64,000 bases of DNA from Neelides folsomi (Eukaryota; Arthropoda; Collembola; Neelipleona; Neelidae): assembly GCA_034687125.1 (NCBI GenBank), contig JAQGBZ010000198.1, forward strand, positions 1-64,000, read 5' to 3'. Numbering within the stretch: the first letter of the stretch is position 1; each line of letters begins with the position of its first letter. Made by a program: the position numbers and the translations under genes. Of this stretch, positions 11,690 through 22,726 are shown piece after piece. The notes below the pieces were generated by a model, which worked only from the letters and a program-made list of their open reading frames with translations, did no database searches and was not told the DNA's origin.

Positions 11690-14600
11690 TTATTTAAAGC
11701 AGTCCTCGAATAAAAATTTCTCCATCGTGTGGTAAAGATGTCTCCTCATTGTGGGAATTCCATGATCTTCATCGGGATAACTCTGTAGATATAAATTGAT
11801 AATTATTAGATTTTTCACATAAGGAAAAGTGTTCATAAATTCAAGTACACTTCAAGAATGCTCACCTGCTGACGGAAAAGAATATCGGCTCTTTCAAGCG
11901 CTCTAGAGAGAACCATTGATTGCTGATAGTGAACGTTGTCGTCGGCGTTTCCGTGAACGAGAAGGTACTGTTTGTTTCTGAAGTTTTCAATATGATTAGC
12001 CACGGCACTGTAATTGTATCCCTGCTGATTGTCCTCTTTCCAGGGAGTTCCCATGTAGCGTTCAGTGTAAATGGTATCTAAAAATTAGAATTTGAAGAAT
12101 TTTTTTATTATTACCTAAATTTTAATTATTTTAACCAATTTCTTAAGCATTCATACTTACCATACAAATCCCAATTAGTAACAGGTGCAACTGAAATTCC
12201 ACATTTGTATATTTGGTCTGTATCTGTGCCCATGACCATTGCAGTAGCATAACCACCATAACTCCATCCCCAAATTGCCGTCTTTGTTTTATCAATTTTG
12301 ATTTCATCCTTAGCTTCAGTATTAGCAAGAAGCCATCTAAAGATTCCATAAGGGACGGATTAGACTTTTTAACCAAATTAAGTAATTACATAGCTTATAT
12401 TTATTAAGTATTCTTATGTATCATACTATTGTATTTATTAAAAAATTACCTAAGCCCATCAATTTGATCTTCAATTTCCACCGTTCCAAGCTTTCGGTTT
12501 ATTGAGAAAAGAAGATTGTCGGATTGCCTTCCGGACCCTCTTCCATCAATATAAGCGTAAATTACATGTTTATCAGTGGTTAGCGAAGTTCCCCAATCAA
12601 TGAGAAATCGGTTGGTGATTTTTTGAGATCCGGGCCCCGCATAACTAAACAATAAGTGATATAAAATTAAAAGCTTATGTAAAGTTGGTAAATATATTTT
12701 TTATCATTTTAAGTTATTCTTACACGTCAACAAGAATGGGGTATTCCTTAGTTTTGTCAAAATCTTGTGGGACAAGGAGTTTTGCTTTTCCAGTGAAACC
12801 ATTTTTGAGTGGAATGTCATAATGGAGGATTTTGGGAAGAGCGATTGATTGTATCCTGTTTCTTAAATCTTCATTTGCAGCCCAAGTCATTATTTTCGCA
12901 TAATCACTTTCCTATAAAAAGTATGGCAAATATTAAACTACTAATCTTGAATAATTGGGAAACTGGTTAAACATGCAATCTATAAAAAATTAAAATTGTA
13001 ATGGAATCTTCAATAAGTCATGATCAATTCCGATTACAATTTTTATTTTTTTCGAGTATATAAAAATACATTAATCCTTGGTAATATAAGGAAATAAAAG
13101 ATTTATGATTTACTTCAAACCATAAGCAAATCAACCAGGATATATACATTTACATGTAAATAGAATATTACAAATTCGAAAAAATAAAAATTGTAATCGG
13201 CATTGATTATGACTTATTGAAGATTCCAATATATAAAATGACCTTTGTGTTTGTTCGAATCTGAACCTCAGTTGGGTTAGGTCCAGTACAAGTGTGGGTA
13301 AAAAATGAAAAATTCTTGCTCATTTGAATATTGTTGTTGGTGCAGTATTGGCCTTCAATGTTTGTAAGAAGGCAAGTGATGCATTCCGGTGTCCCAGGTG
13401 AAGCCCCTTCATCAGATATGGAGTACAAATGAGATTCTCTGGGATCCCCTGTGATTCCAACTCCGTTATTTCGCGTCGCGATGTAGTAGCTAATTACAAA
13501 ATTTGCATTTAACATCCTTTTTCTTAATTAAAAAATATTGCATAACTCATATTTCTGAACTTTGGGGATTATGGCCTTAATGGTTTTAATAAACTCTTTG
13601 TATATTTGCATTAATATGGAAAAGGTCTTAAAAAATAATTACATTTTGTTTTTAGTCAAATCCCATCCAAGAATTTGATCAACGGCGTAATTTCCAGAAG
13701 TTATTGGCTTGTTATTTGCAGTATTATTCACATCAACTTTCAGAATATGATGATAATGCAAATTGTTCGGAGTTTGGGGTTGAGATGAAAGAGTTATAAA
13801 TTCTTGGCCGTTTAGAGAAACTAAAGGTGTGGTGACGTCGATCCATCCATTCGTTTGGTCTTGTGCGAGGATCTGCCAAATTTTAATTTTCTTAAAAACT
13901 ACCCATACTTTTTCAAGACGATCTTTGTATCAGTGTGTACTACATACCTCACGGCAATTAGTAGCAATTGCATTACACGAATAAGTTTTTGACTCATTCT
14001 GATTTCGGTTGAGTGTGATAACTCCAAGTTCTAAACTTGTAAGCCAAAAAACGGTTCCGATGTAATGCCTGAAATTTAAAATTAGAAAGTTTGTTGTAAG
14101 CATTTACTATCTTTTTGCCCAATCGATTTTATCAAAGATGCTGCGTCTGTAAAAATGATTGTTCCAAAAGGGACTTACTCATGTTCAATTGGCGGTCCAT
14201 CGATGAAAACAGAATTCTCATTTTCTCCATTTGGCAAAACGCAGATGGTCATTTTGGCAACTGGGTTGGAAAGACCGGCTTTTGGATAAGGGATTTTGAG
14301 GATTATCGGATACTGATTTACTCCCGGTTCTCCGTAAAAGCTATACTCCATACTGGAAACGTTGCGATCATCGAAAGAAGCATAAGCTATTTTCTTTCCA
14401 TCGGGAGAAAACCAAAGGGCGCTGTAGCTCCCGAACATTTCCTCTATGAAAATTAATTGCATATATTTATTAAGTATGCCTTTTAATATAATCCCGAATG
14501 GAATTTTGATATTATTTTTTTAATTAATTGATTGACTATTTGAGTTTTTTGTATTTTGTTTTTTAGCGAAGAGAAAGTGTGCAAAAGTTGTTGAGTAATT

Positions 14601-17363
14601 TAGAATGATTAAATTTATATTTTTAACCTTCATACACCCAATCAGTCACTCCGTTGAAAAATATTGGTGATCCATCAGTAGTGATTTGAAGTTGAAAACC
14701 TCCTTTTGCTTGACTTTTGAAGAAGATGTTGTTATCATGGACAAAGGCATAAGCATTGTCAACGGGGCTCCATTGCGTCAATTGAATTTGGGTTTGACTA
14801 TTTACATCAGGAGGAACTATCGCATCCCACGACCTTTAAGTAAAACAACATTTAATTTAGCATTGTAAAATCACTAAACCAGTATCTTATAAATAAATGT
14901 TATAATATTACATACATAAAGATATCTGTATAACCTTTATGATATTCCACCTTATCATAGCCCAATGTTAATATTACTATTTCTTCAATATGATCGAATT
15001 GGATGGAAAGTACTGATGAATAAATAGCATGCTTTTAAATACAGGGAGTGTTTGTAAAGTGCTTAAAAACTATGATTGTTACTCCTACGCGTGTAAGTAT
15101 TTCAAGTACATAGATTCACCTTTTCATACTGATAAAAATGAGTTGATAGAAGAATTTGAATTGGGGTGTTGGCTAATGCGAATAAAGATTTTAATACATT
15201 TTTATCTGACAATTCTCAATTACTTTAGTCCGAATGAAATATATGTATGGCATATACATGCTACATAAGTATGGTATATTATGTATTTCAGATGGATTTG
15301 AAGAAGTAAATGCTTATAAAGAGACTTTTCTTAGTTAGAATTAGAATTACTACCAGCGCAGAGTTTTAACTTGGATATAAAGAAAAGCACTCACTCAGTC
15401 GATCAGTATTCTTATAGAGTATTAGAGTTTTTAGTTGTGAAAAAACCCCAATAAACTCGCTCATGTTTTGACAAGGGAAAGGAAGAAAGGATTATTGTTC
15501 TAATAAACACCATTGATATTCAATCAATTAGACTATAATGCTGTCAAAATAAGATTAAGTTGGCAGTGTAAACTGAATAATATAATATGAAAATAATTTG
15601 GTTGTACTATATATTAATGACTGATATGAGGCAATTGAATAGATTCGAGTAGTTTAGACATTGGACATTGTGGAATTCCTCCCACGTTCAACTTGAAACG
15701 AATGGTTAAAAATCGGCAAGAGTGAATGTCAATTATTTTCAAGATAAATTATTATTGCAAAGCTATCCTAAATACAAGTTCAGTTCAGAGAAAATTAAAC
15801 TTTGTACCAGACTTGTATCAAAATAATATAAAATCGATCTCATAAATTTTTTAACGATCCTTAAAATATCTTACTTTGTTTCAACGTCGTAAATGTCATA
15901 GTCAGCATGGAACGAGTGGCGATAAATCTGAAAGCAAAGCATTAATTTTAGAAATCGAGTTCAACGTGACTTCAAATTAATCACGTAGATTTTGCTTCTC
16001 TTGTGAACGTAAATTAAAGGTATAAACATCGAGTTAAAAATATTTTATGAGCTTGATATGAAAATCTTCAAAACAATAATAACATGTTTTCATTCAAGTT
16101 AGAAAGTTTAAATGCTCATTAAGATAGAAAAAATGCATTAGGTAATTATATCTAAATACCAAAACAAGTAAAATTAATAGATTTGGGAGAATTGTTTCAT
16201 AATTAGACAAAATTAATAATCGTAGGTGTTTTAAGGAAATTAGAATCCAAATACTCCAATTACCTTACGATAGTTGTGCCCGACCATCACGAATTTCCTG
16301 TCAGCAGAGAAGACACATTGGAATGGCCTTCGTCCATTCTGCAAACCACAAAAATTTGCATTAACTTTTGAATCAACCAGAAACTTTTGTACATTCCTTT
16401 ACACGCACGCTTAAATGGTTTAAAGGACATTGGAGCAATTAGTTTAAAGGCTGACTAATTAACATTTTATTGAAGTAGTGACTAGTGGATGCAACTATTA
16501 GCATTACTATTGCTTATTTTACTACATCTTTACAATAACATATATTATATGTTTGAAATTCCTCATTTAAGTACGTTAAGAAGCACATATAATTTTATTT
16601 TTATGCCTCTCACGATAATAGTTTTCATAATTAGAAATGATATATGGAAATTAGGCACAAATATGCCATAAGTTAAAATAATCGAAAGTACTTACAAAAT
16701 GACCCGTGAACACATCAACATGTATGAAAATTTCTTCTATTTTGGTGTCAGCATGATAAATGGCCAACGAGCCTTCCCTTGTAAAGTACTGCAGCTCCGA
16801 ATCTTAAATTTAGAAAGGGCAAAATTAAAAAATTATTCCTTGGTCAATAAAGGTTTGAGAAAACCATATGCGGAAGACATTCATAAATTCATTTAGAGAA
16901 TAAACTTATGTACATTTAGTGAAAAATGAAAGTTAAGCAAACATTTTAACAGAACAAATAAAATAAAATTAGTTTTCAATTTACCTGAAATCCATGTGCC
17001 ATTCATTCCAACCGACCCAAACTTGCCGTCGAGAACATCTTCAAGCTTCACAGTTTCATTTTTAGTATCAATTAATCCCTCACTGGTTTTTGTGTTATCC
17101 GATCTTGAGACCAAAACTGCGGCTGAAATGACGAGGACTAGGAGAACCACACCGACGGTGAGAGCCATAAAAAGTCCTCTTTTTGTACCCTGGACCAATT
17201 GAGCACCAGTGGTTGTGCCGCCATTTGAACTACTCCCGTGGACCCCATTTGACTCGAGGTCCTGGAGAGACACAAACGTAAAATTGGAAAGATTATCATC
17301 AAAACTTGAATCGGAAAATCTCGGAGCCCTAATGATTCTCTTGGTGAATTCCACCTTTTCCAT
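11690..17363 (-). CDS. DPP4-family dipeptidyl peptidase (S9B), type II membrane serine protease, complete
   Basis: Proteins of this family cut dipeptides from N-termini, usually after Pro or Ala, at the cell surface. The 14 exons on the minus strand are 17363-16985, 16802-16696, 16338-16264, 15927-15875, 14833-14628, 14443-14179, 14068-13948, 13872-13643, 13489-13243, 12911-12724, 12644-12450, 12336-12161, 12077-11866 and 11782-11690, giving 848 residues. The order is a cytosolic tail, one membrane anchor at about 63-86 (LFMALTVGVVLLVLV), an eight-bladed propeller with the Glu motif DWVYEEEMF near 274, a Cys-rich blade, and an alpha/beta hydrolase domain. The triad is Ser ~714 in GWSYGGY, Asp ~793 in GNADDNVH and His ~825 in DEDHGI. 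The intact Ser and Glu pair suggest an active enzyme, unlike vertebrate DPP6/DPP10. In Drosophila the nearest relatives are DPP4-like genes such as omega; I do not assign orthology. AATAAA motifs on the minus strand lie at 11694-11689, overlapping the stop, and at 11422-11417. Confidence 0.95.
13001..13232. repeat. Long inverted repeat (foldback element) in a peptidase intron
   Basis: Arms at about 13001-13055 and 13176-13232 are reverse complements over roughly 55 nt with only a few mismatches and one length difference in a T-run; the spacer is about 120 nt. A shared core is GGAATCTTCAATAAGTCAT in the left arm, with its complement in the right arm. The outer edge of the right arm lies about ten bases from the splice donor at 13242. 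The ends could be those of a small non-autonomous DNA element, but I cannot define a target duplication. In the pre-mRNA the arms would form a long hairpin. Confidence 0.8.
14834..15874. other. Peptidase intron 4; AT-rich, no feature seen
   Basis: This 1.04-kb intron separates the short exon that ends in YDIYDVETK from the exon that starts with SWDAI. Plus-strand frames of up to 79 codons (15029-15268) lack splice sites or motifs and are best treated as chance. The smaller introns at 16339-16695 and 15928-16263 are equally plain. Confidence 0.6.
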
Positions 17364-17858
17364 TGTAATTCTTTTGTTAATTTGGTTTTACAACAATCAC
17401 AGTTCTGAATTTAGATGTTCTCGTGCTCTAAGCTCGCTTTGTGTTAAAAATTACAAAGCTGGGGAGTAATGTCGAGGATTAAAAACGTAGTAAATAAAAT
17501 TGAGGGGCTCATAGCCCACTATTCTTTTTATCAAACTTTAAAGAAATCTATCTCTATTTACACAAGGCTCGTTGAAAATAAGACAAGTCAAGTCAAACCC
17601 TGCTGACTCATAAAGCTCACAGAGACCTGACAAAGACCAAACAATTTTTCCGATAAGAATGCAAATGCGTAAGTCTAAGTTTCTTATGCGTTTCAAATTT
17701 AAAGTATCAACATTCTTAATTCAATTCGTGCTTGAGAGAGACAGCGGGAATCAACAAAGACATCTGACAAGTTTGAGTCCAATCGTCAGCGATCGATTTG
17801 AGAGAGTGGGATTTGATTTGTTTACCAATTTATGTATAGATAGGTAATTAGCATTTAC

Positions 17859-17906
17859 CTGTGAGGAATTAGCAAGGTCCATCCTCGAGCTTCCCCTAAG
17901 AGACAT
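17859..17906 (-). CDS. Candidate alternative first coding exon of the dipeptidyl peptidase (16 codons)
   Basis: An ATG at 17906 encodes MSLRGSSRMDLANSSQ and runs into a consensus donor (CAG then GTAAATGC) in phase 0. The first exon described for the peptidase contains an internal acceptor at 17263-17262 (a pyrimidine-rich tract ending in CCAG), also in phase 0, just before DLESNG. Joining the two replaces the first 34 cytosolic residues with 16 others and keeps the membrane anchor and the enzyme. The DNA upstream (about 17,880-18,290) is GC-rich, as expected for a leader and promoter. Transcript evidence is needed to know which form dominates. Confidence 0.6.
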
Positions 17907-18300
17907 GGTCAGAAGTGGGGCGAGGAGAGACTGAGGAAACCCAAGAGGAACTCACAGAGCGACTCGCAACTGCGGAGTGAACCGCAGAGGCTTCTCTCAC
18001 TCAGATGTGGGTGTTGGGAAGGAGATAAGGAGATAAGGAGCCAGCTGAATTAATAATTGAGGAGACAGCGAATTAAACTCGGATCTCTCTGGAGCGCTAA
18101 TAAAAATCCCACTCTGGGAAATGTCTATGAATTGTTTAGGAGCTCGAACGTCTTCGGCTTCTTGGGTAATTGTAGTTTGGAGCAGTAAACAGACACTCAC
18201 ACAGGGCCACTACAACACTTAAACTCCGACAGAATAACCGGGTGAGATTCGTCCCGACCCGTTTCCTCTTCACTCATGGTCAATTGAAGGAATCTATACG
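17907..18300 (-). promoter_or_regulatory. GC-rich leader and promoter candidate for the peptidase short first exon
   Basis: About 390 nt upstream of the 17906 ATG stand out from the AT-rich background. A 67-codon minus-strand frame (18200-17997) lies here, but it ends before the ATG and shows no motif, so I read it as leader sequence. No clear TATA element was found. Confidence 0.3.
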
Positions 18301-21300
18301 AGAGAAGGAAACCCGCTTATGGGATATTCAATACCTCTCAAATCATGAATTATCTTTCATCTTCGCTCCCAACCATACGAATCTTCTCTATTTATACGGT
18401 AAAGCAGTCTGAGGAAATAAAGCAATTTGGAAATCCCTTTGCTTCAGTAATTATTCTATTATCTCAAAATTCTGTTTTCTAAGAAAAGTAAAATCCCAAA
18501 GAGGAGGGCTATGAACTATGGTAGATATAGCCTATGGTATATACTTACATATTATTTATCGTATATGTTAAAACACTATTGTATTGATGAACTCGATTGT
18601 TTGTCCGAAATCCATTCAAATTAGGCAATGATAGGCATACAAGCTTATGAGATCGAGACTCATATCAATGTTAATGTTCGTGTGGAAGTTATTCGACTCA
18701 TGTAATTTGGCTCTTATTATATTTACTTTATTCGATGTAATTAAGTGGGAGGTATTAGTAATATAACTTTCAACTCTTTCTCACTCTCTATGCTAAATTC
18801 CCCACTTCAATCCATTGTATGGTTGAATGAGTCTATCAATAGAGCTATGGGTAATTATAAGAAATGTCTATATAAACTCCCACTTTCATATCTTAATATA
18901 CACCTGAAATAGGGAGATTATACTCGTTGGAGGCTTTGACTTTTGAATTGGTTATTTTAACTCCTTTATCAATTTTAAATTAAATATCCACTTCAATAAT
19001 ATCAGTTAAACACATAATATGCTGTAACTTGATTCAATTCATTTAATTTGAAGCTATTCTTGCACTGATTACATGTACATATAATTAACGTTTATATTGT
19101 CTACTACCGATGAAGCGATTTGTTACATGAATTATTTAAAAGATAAACTACAACTTTTTGCAAATATGTTATTTCAATTAATTCTAAATAATAGGAATTA
19201 CACGATTATACAATACATTATAATAACATATGTAATACTTACACCGTATTCCTACCTATAATTACATAGTCCACACTGGTTCCAATGAGAGTTTAATTAA
19301 ATTTTAATATCAATGGTTATTTTGCTATTAATCTACTTATTCTATCGGTTAAACCATAATAGAAAGTTTTGAATGAGTACGATGTTTTTCACTAAATACT
19401 ACTCGATTCAATAAATGAGTTTTATTTTAATGTTCAATTATTGACTGATAAATGTTTAGGATACACATTCTTATTAGATGTGAATACACTACCGTTGAGT
19501 TTACTAATTTTAGCAAAATGCTTATTTTTCCTAATTTTTCTCGGGAAAAATCTGTTCATTAAATCATGAATATTTTCCTTTATCATGAACAAGTTTTTAC
19601 GAATTGTGTAAACACTTTGCACAATGAAACAATTGAAATGAGTTTCCTATGTCTATCGTATATGTATATAGCATATTTATATTATTCTTTCACTATACAA
19701 ATACGCTCTATATATGTACGTATAGTATACCTTATCTGTAGTTCTCTATTTGGATTTTTTTTGGATATAAGCATAATGGCAATGTTTGAATTCATTATGA
19801 TTTGCCAGAATTGCGAATCCTAAACTAGTCCAATTTGGAATAAAAACAAATGGTAGAAAAAGTAAATAAACATCTGGTGAATTTAATATTGAAAAGCAAT
19901 TGTAACTTACAACAATGAGCCCCACTAAAAAAAGACGCAGAGATTAAAGCTTAACTTTCATCTCTTGCACGTATCTTTGATGTGGGCTCGTTCTCCTAAT
20001 AATGCGGCTTCAGGTACAGGTGCACAAAATTTGAAATGAGCGGAAGAGGATTTTTCTTCCATGTACACGTAAGGCCACGTAAGGTATATCTCTATTTTGA
20101 TGTCTCCTTTGAGATTGTATAATAAAAAAATTATTATGCAAAGGGCCAACGGGATGATGGACAAAAATAAATGATGAAGAGAATAAAAACTTTCTAACTT
20201 CCACTTCTCCGAATGGAGCGAAATGTGCGGCCCAGTGACTGAGAAACTTTTATACCACTCACGTAATGTTTATAAAATTCGCAAGAGAAGAGGAGTCTGC
20301 AGATTTATGATGATCCAATGTGGTATTTATCAAGAGCTCCTCTCACTCTCACACTCGCTTCCCCACTCACACATTTCAACCTTCCTTCCACCCCTAATTT
20401 CATCTTCCAAAAATGACCTAATATTTATTCCAACAGGAATTATTGAATATTTTCCGACCGCCACTTAGAATAATAATGTGATGTAAGGTGAGGAGGGAGT
20501 AAAATCTTTGAAGAAATTCAAGAGGGAAATATTTGAGGAAACCTCCTTGGGATTTTACTTGGAAATGACAATTGCGGAAGGATTTGCAGAGCTTAATTGA
20601 GAACTCTTGTTAATTCTCAAACCTCGGAAGAGCTTTATTTTTCTCGTGGAGATTTCGAAATTTGTGAGCCACTGGCCGAGATGAGAAGGGAACTGAGAGG
20701 CGAAATCCCACACTCGACTCAAAACAAGAAAATTCTCGGCTAAAAAATTTAAGGGATGAAACGAGTTGGTGAATGCGGCTATCGCTGCCCTTCGGCGATC
20801 CTCCCCATCCACCTTTGTATGTTAAACAACGCCAATATGATCTAATGGAATGGCGTGAAATGAAGAAGGGTTAATAAGATAATACCCTCCCTATTGGATC
20901 AGGTACTTTAAATCATATGCATTTATATGGATAGGACTATGGTGCAATATCCATGCTCTATATCCGCCGGAATCTCGATGCAGATGAATAGTAACAATGT
21001 TAAATTGGGGATTATAAAAAAACTTCTATTAAAATAAAATGATCATTTGGGCCGACTGCGAAAATGCATTTAGACCTTTAATGGCATCCCATACTCTCTT
21101 TTTACGAGCTGAGCTTACAAGGGAATATAAACTTGAGGTATATGAGAGGACCTTTTTAAGATGCTTCGAGAAGAAGGAATTTTCCTTATTATAAAAGGCC
21201 AACGCATTTAAATGTTTTATTTTGACTTTTTACAAGCTGAAATAACAAGGTCATATTTATAAGATGAAAAGAATATTATTAAATCCTGGATGTTTGGAAT

Positions 21301-22567
21301 TTTTCTACGTGAGATTGCTTTCTTAAATTAAATTTTGCATCTCCAAAGTTTAATTTCGCAGAATCACTTCCCAATTATTTATGCTATTTGAAATTTAGCT
21401 ATACAATAAGTAAGCTCCATACAATCATATTTATGTAATTTATATAAGTAGAAGATATGAGTAGATACTATTCAAAAGAATTATTTTTTTGTTTATGAAT
21501 GTTTAATATGTATAGTATTGTATAAGGATTATGGATAAAAATTTGTACCCACGTAGAGTACATATTACTATATAAGTACAATAATTTCAAGTTAAGCTAC
21601 CTATGTATATTTTAAGTGTAACATATTACATTTTCAATATAAGGCACCGTGGATTTTTTATACGTATTTGAATAAGAATACTATACCTAATATATAATGT
21701 GAATTCACCAATCCATTTATATTAGTATAAGCTTACATTCTTTATTTACTTATAAGGCTTATAACAATAAAAATACACTTTTTACAAGAATTTTTTAATG
21801 CTCATTGCTCACATAATATGAATTTTAATTCTCATTATTGGAAGCAGCTCAAGAAATTAATTTATCATGAGCATTCTAATACCTTTTTAGATAAAAACGT
21901 TTGATGCTTGTGCTTTGGGAATCATAATAATCTCATTAATCAGATGGGCACTTGAGAGCGGCACTTGAGAGCGGCACAAGAAAATGTTGGAAAGCGTCGG
22001 TCCCCTTTATACAAACGTGCTAAACCTAAGTATTATTAATGTAATCAAAGTGTCCCTTTTCGAAGGGAAAGGATTCCCACGAAGAAAAAAAATCTAATCT
22101 TTCCATAATATGGAAAATGGGGCTCGTAATTGAGTTTTATAGGTGAGCGACGCAGTTCGCATTCTAATGATAACGGAAAATCAAATCCACATTTAAGAAT
22201 ACTCCTTTGATAGTTTTTAGGAAAAATCGTGCCCTATATTTAATGTGTTTAACCACTCAAAATTCAAAATTATCGTAAGATTCTCAATTTTTTATAATAT
22301 TTGTTACAAATAAAAAATATTATAGAGCTCGTAGACTTTACCAATCCAACAAAAAATATTTGTGTAGGCTCAATAATTTACATTAGTATTACAGAAAAGA
22401 TTTGTGAGCTTGAGCCTAAAAAGGTCATGTAGCAGACTTATTTATTAAACGGATGTGCAGAACTCAATACATTAAAAGAAGAACAATGGAAAGGTGCAAG
22501 AGAAATCTCGTCTGACACTCACAACAATCCACTGAATGAATTAAGGGGGCTTGAAAAATGGGGTTAC
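18301..22567. other. Upstream or intronic DNA of the peptidase; mostly featureless
   Basis: If exon 22568-22726 belongs to the peptidase, this is its first intron; otherwise it is intergenic. Two patches are less AT-rich. Minus 20164-19958 reads as a hydrophobic stretch followed by WPYVYMEEKSSS and a two-Cys tail, but it has no ATG at its start. Minus 20812-20555 is an 85-codon frame starting MDGEDRRRAAIAAF with no usable donor. Neither is convincing as a gene. The rest, notably 18,400-19,900 and 21,000-22,000, is plain AT-rich sequence. Confidence 0.4.
21948..21973. repeat. Short perfect tandem duplication (13 bp x 2)
   Basis: The unit GCACTTGAGAGCG occurs twice in direct succession, followed by the first four bases of a third copy. 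It is a local duplication in otherwise unremarkable DNA, with no sign of function. Confidence 0.85.
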
Positions 22568-22726
22568 CTTGTGCGGAAAGAGGGCCATGTATCGGGGCAA
22601 TGCGGATTTTGTTCGGTGTCCCCTCGTCAGTAGGAAGGAATTGTCGAGGTGAACGTCGTCCTCTCCTTCATCGTCGAATGAGTTGACTGGAGAGTATTCG
22701 ACTGCCGGCGAACGACTCCCGGCCAT
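22568..22726 (-). CDS. Candidate distal first coding exon (53 codons), probably of the dipeptidyl peptidase
   Basis: An ATG at 22726 opens 53 codons that end at a GTAACC donor in phase 0. The peptide is hydrophilic and acidic in the middle (NSFDDEGEDDVHLDNSF) and then basic, as in the cytosolic tails of DPP-family type II membrane proteins. The phase fits the acceptor before DLESNG at 17261, and no other minus-strand acceptor exon was recognised in between. Vertebrate DPP6 and DPP10 are known for several alternative first exons, so a third N-terminus here is reasonable. It could instead begin an unrelated gene whose other exons I missed. Confidence 0.45.

Noticed and set aside
19958-20164. 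Small secreted two-Cys peptide gene
   Set aside because: The hydrophobic start is attractive, but the codon at 20164 is TTG, no in-frame ATG was found upstream, and no convincing partner exon exists.
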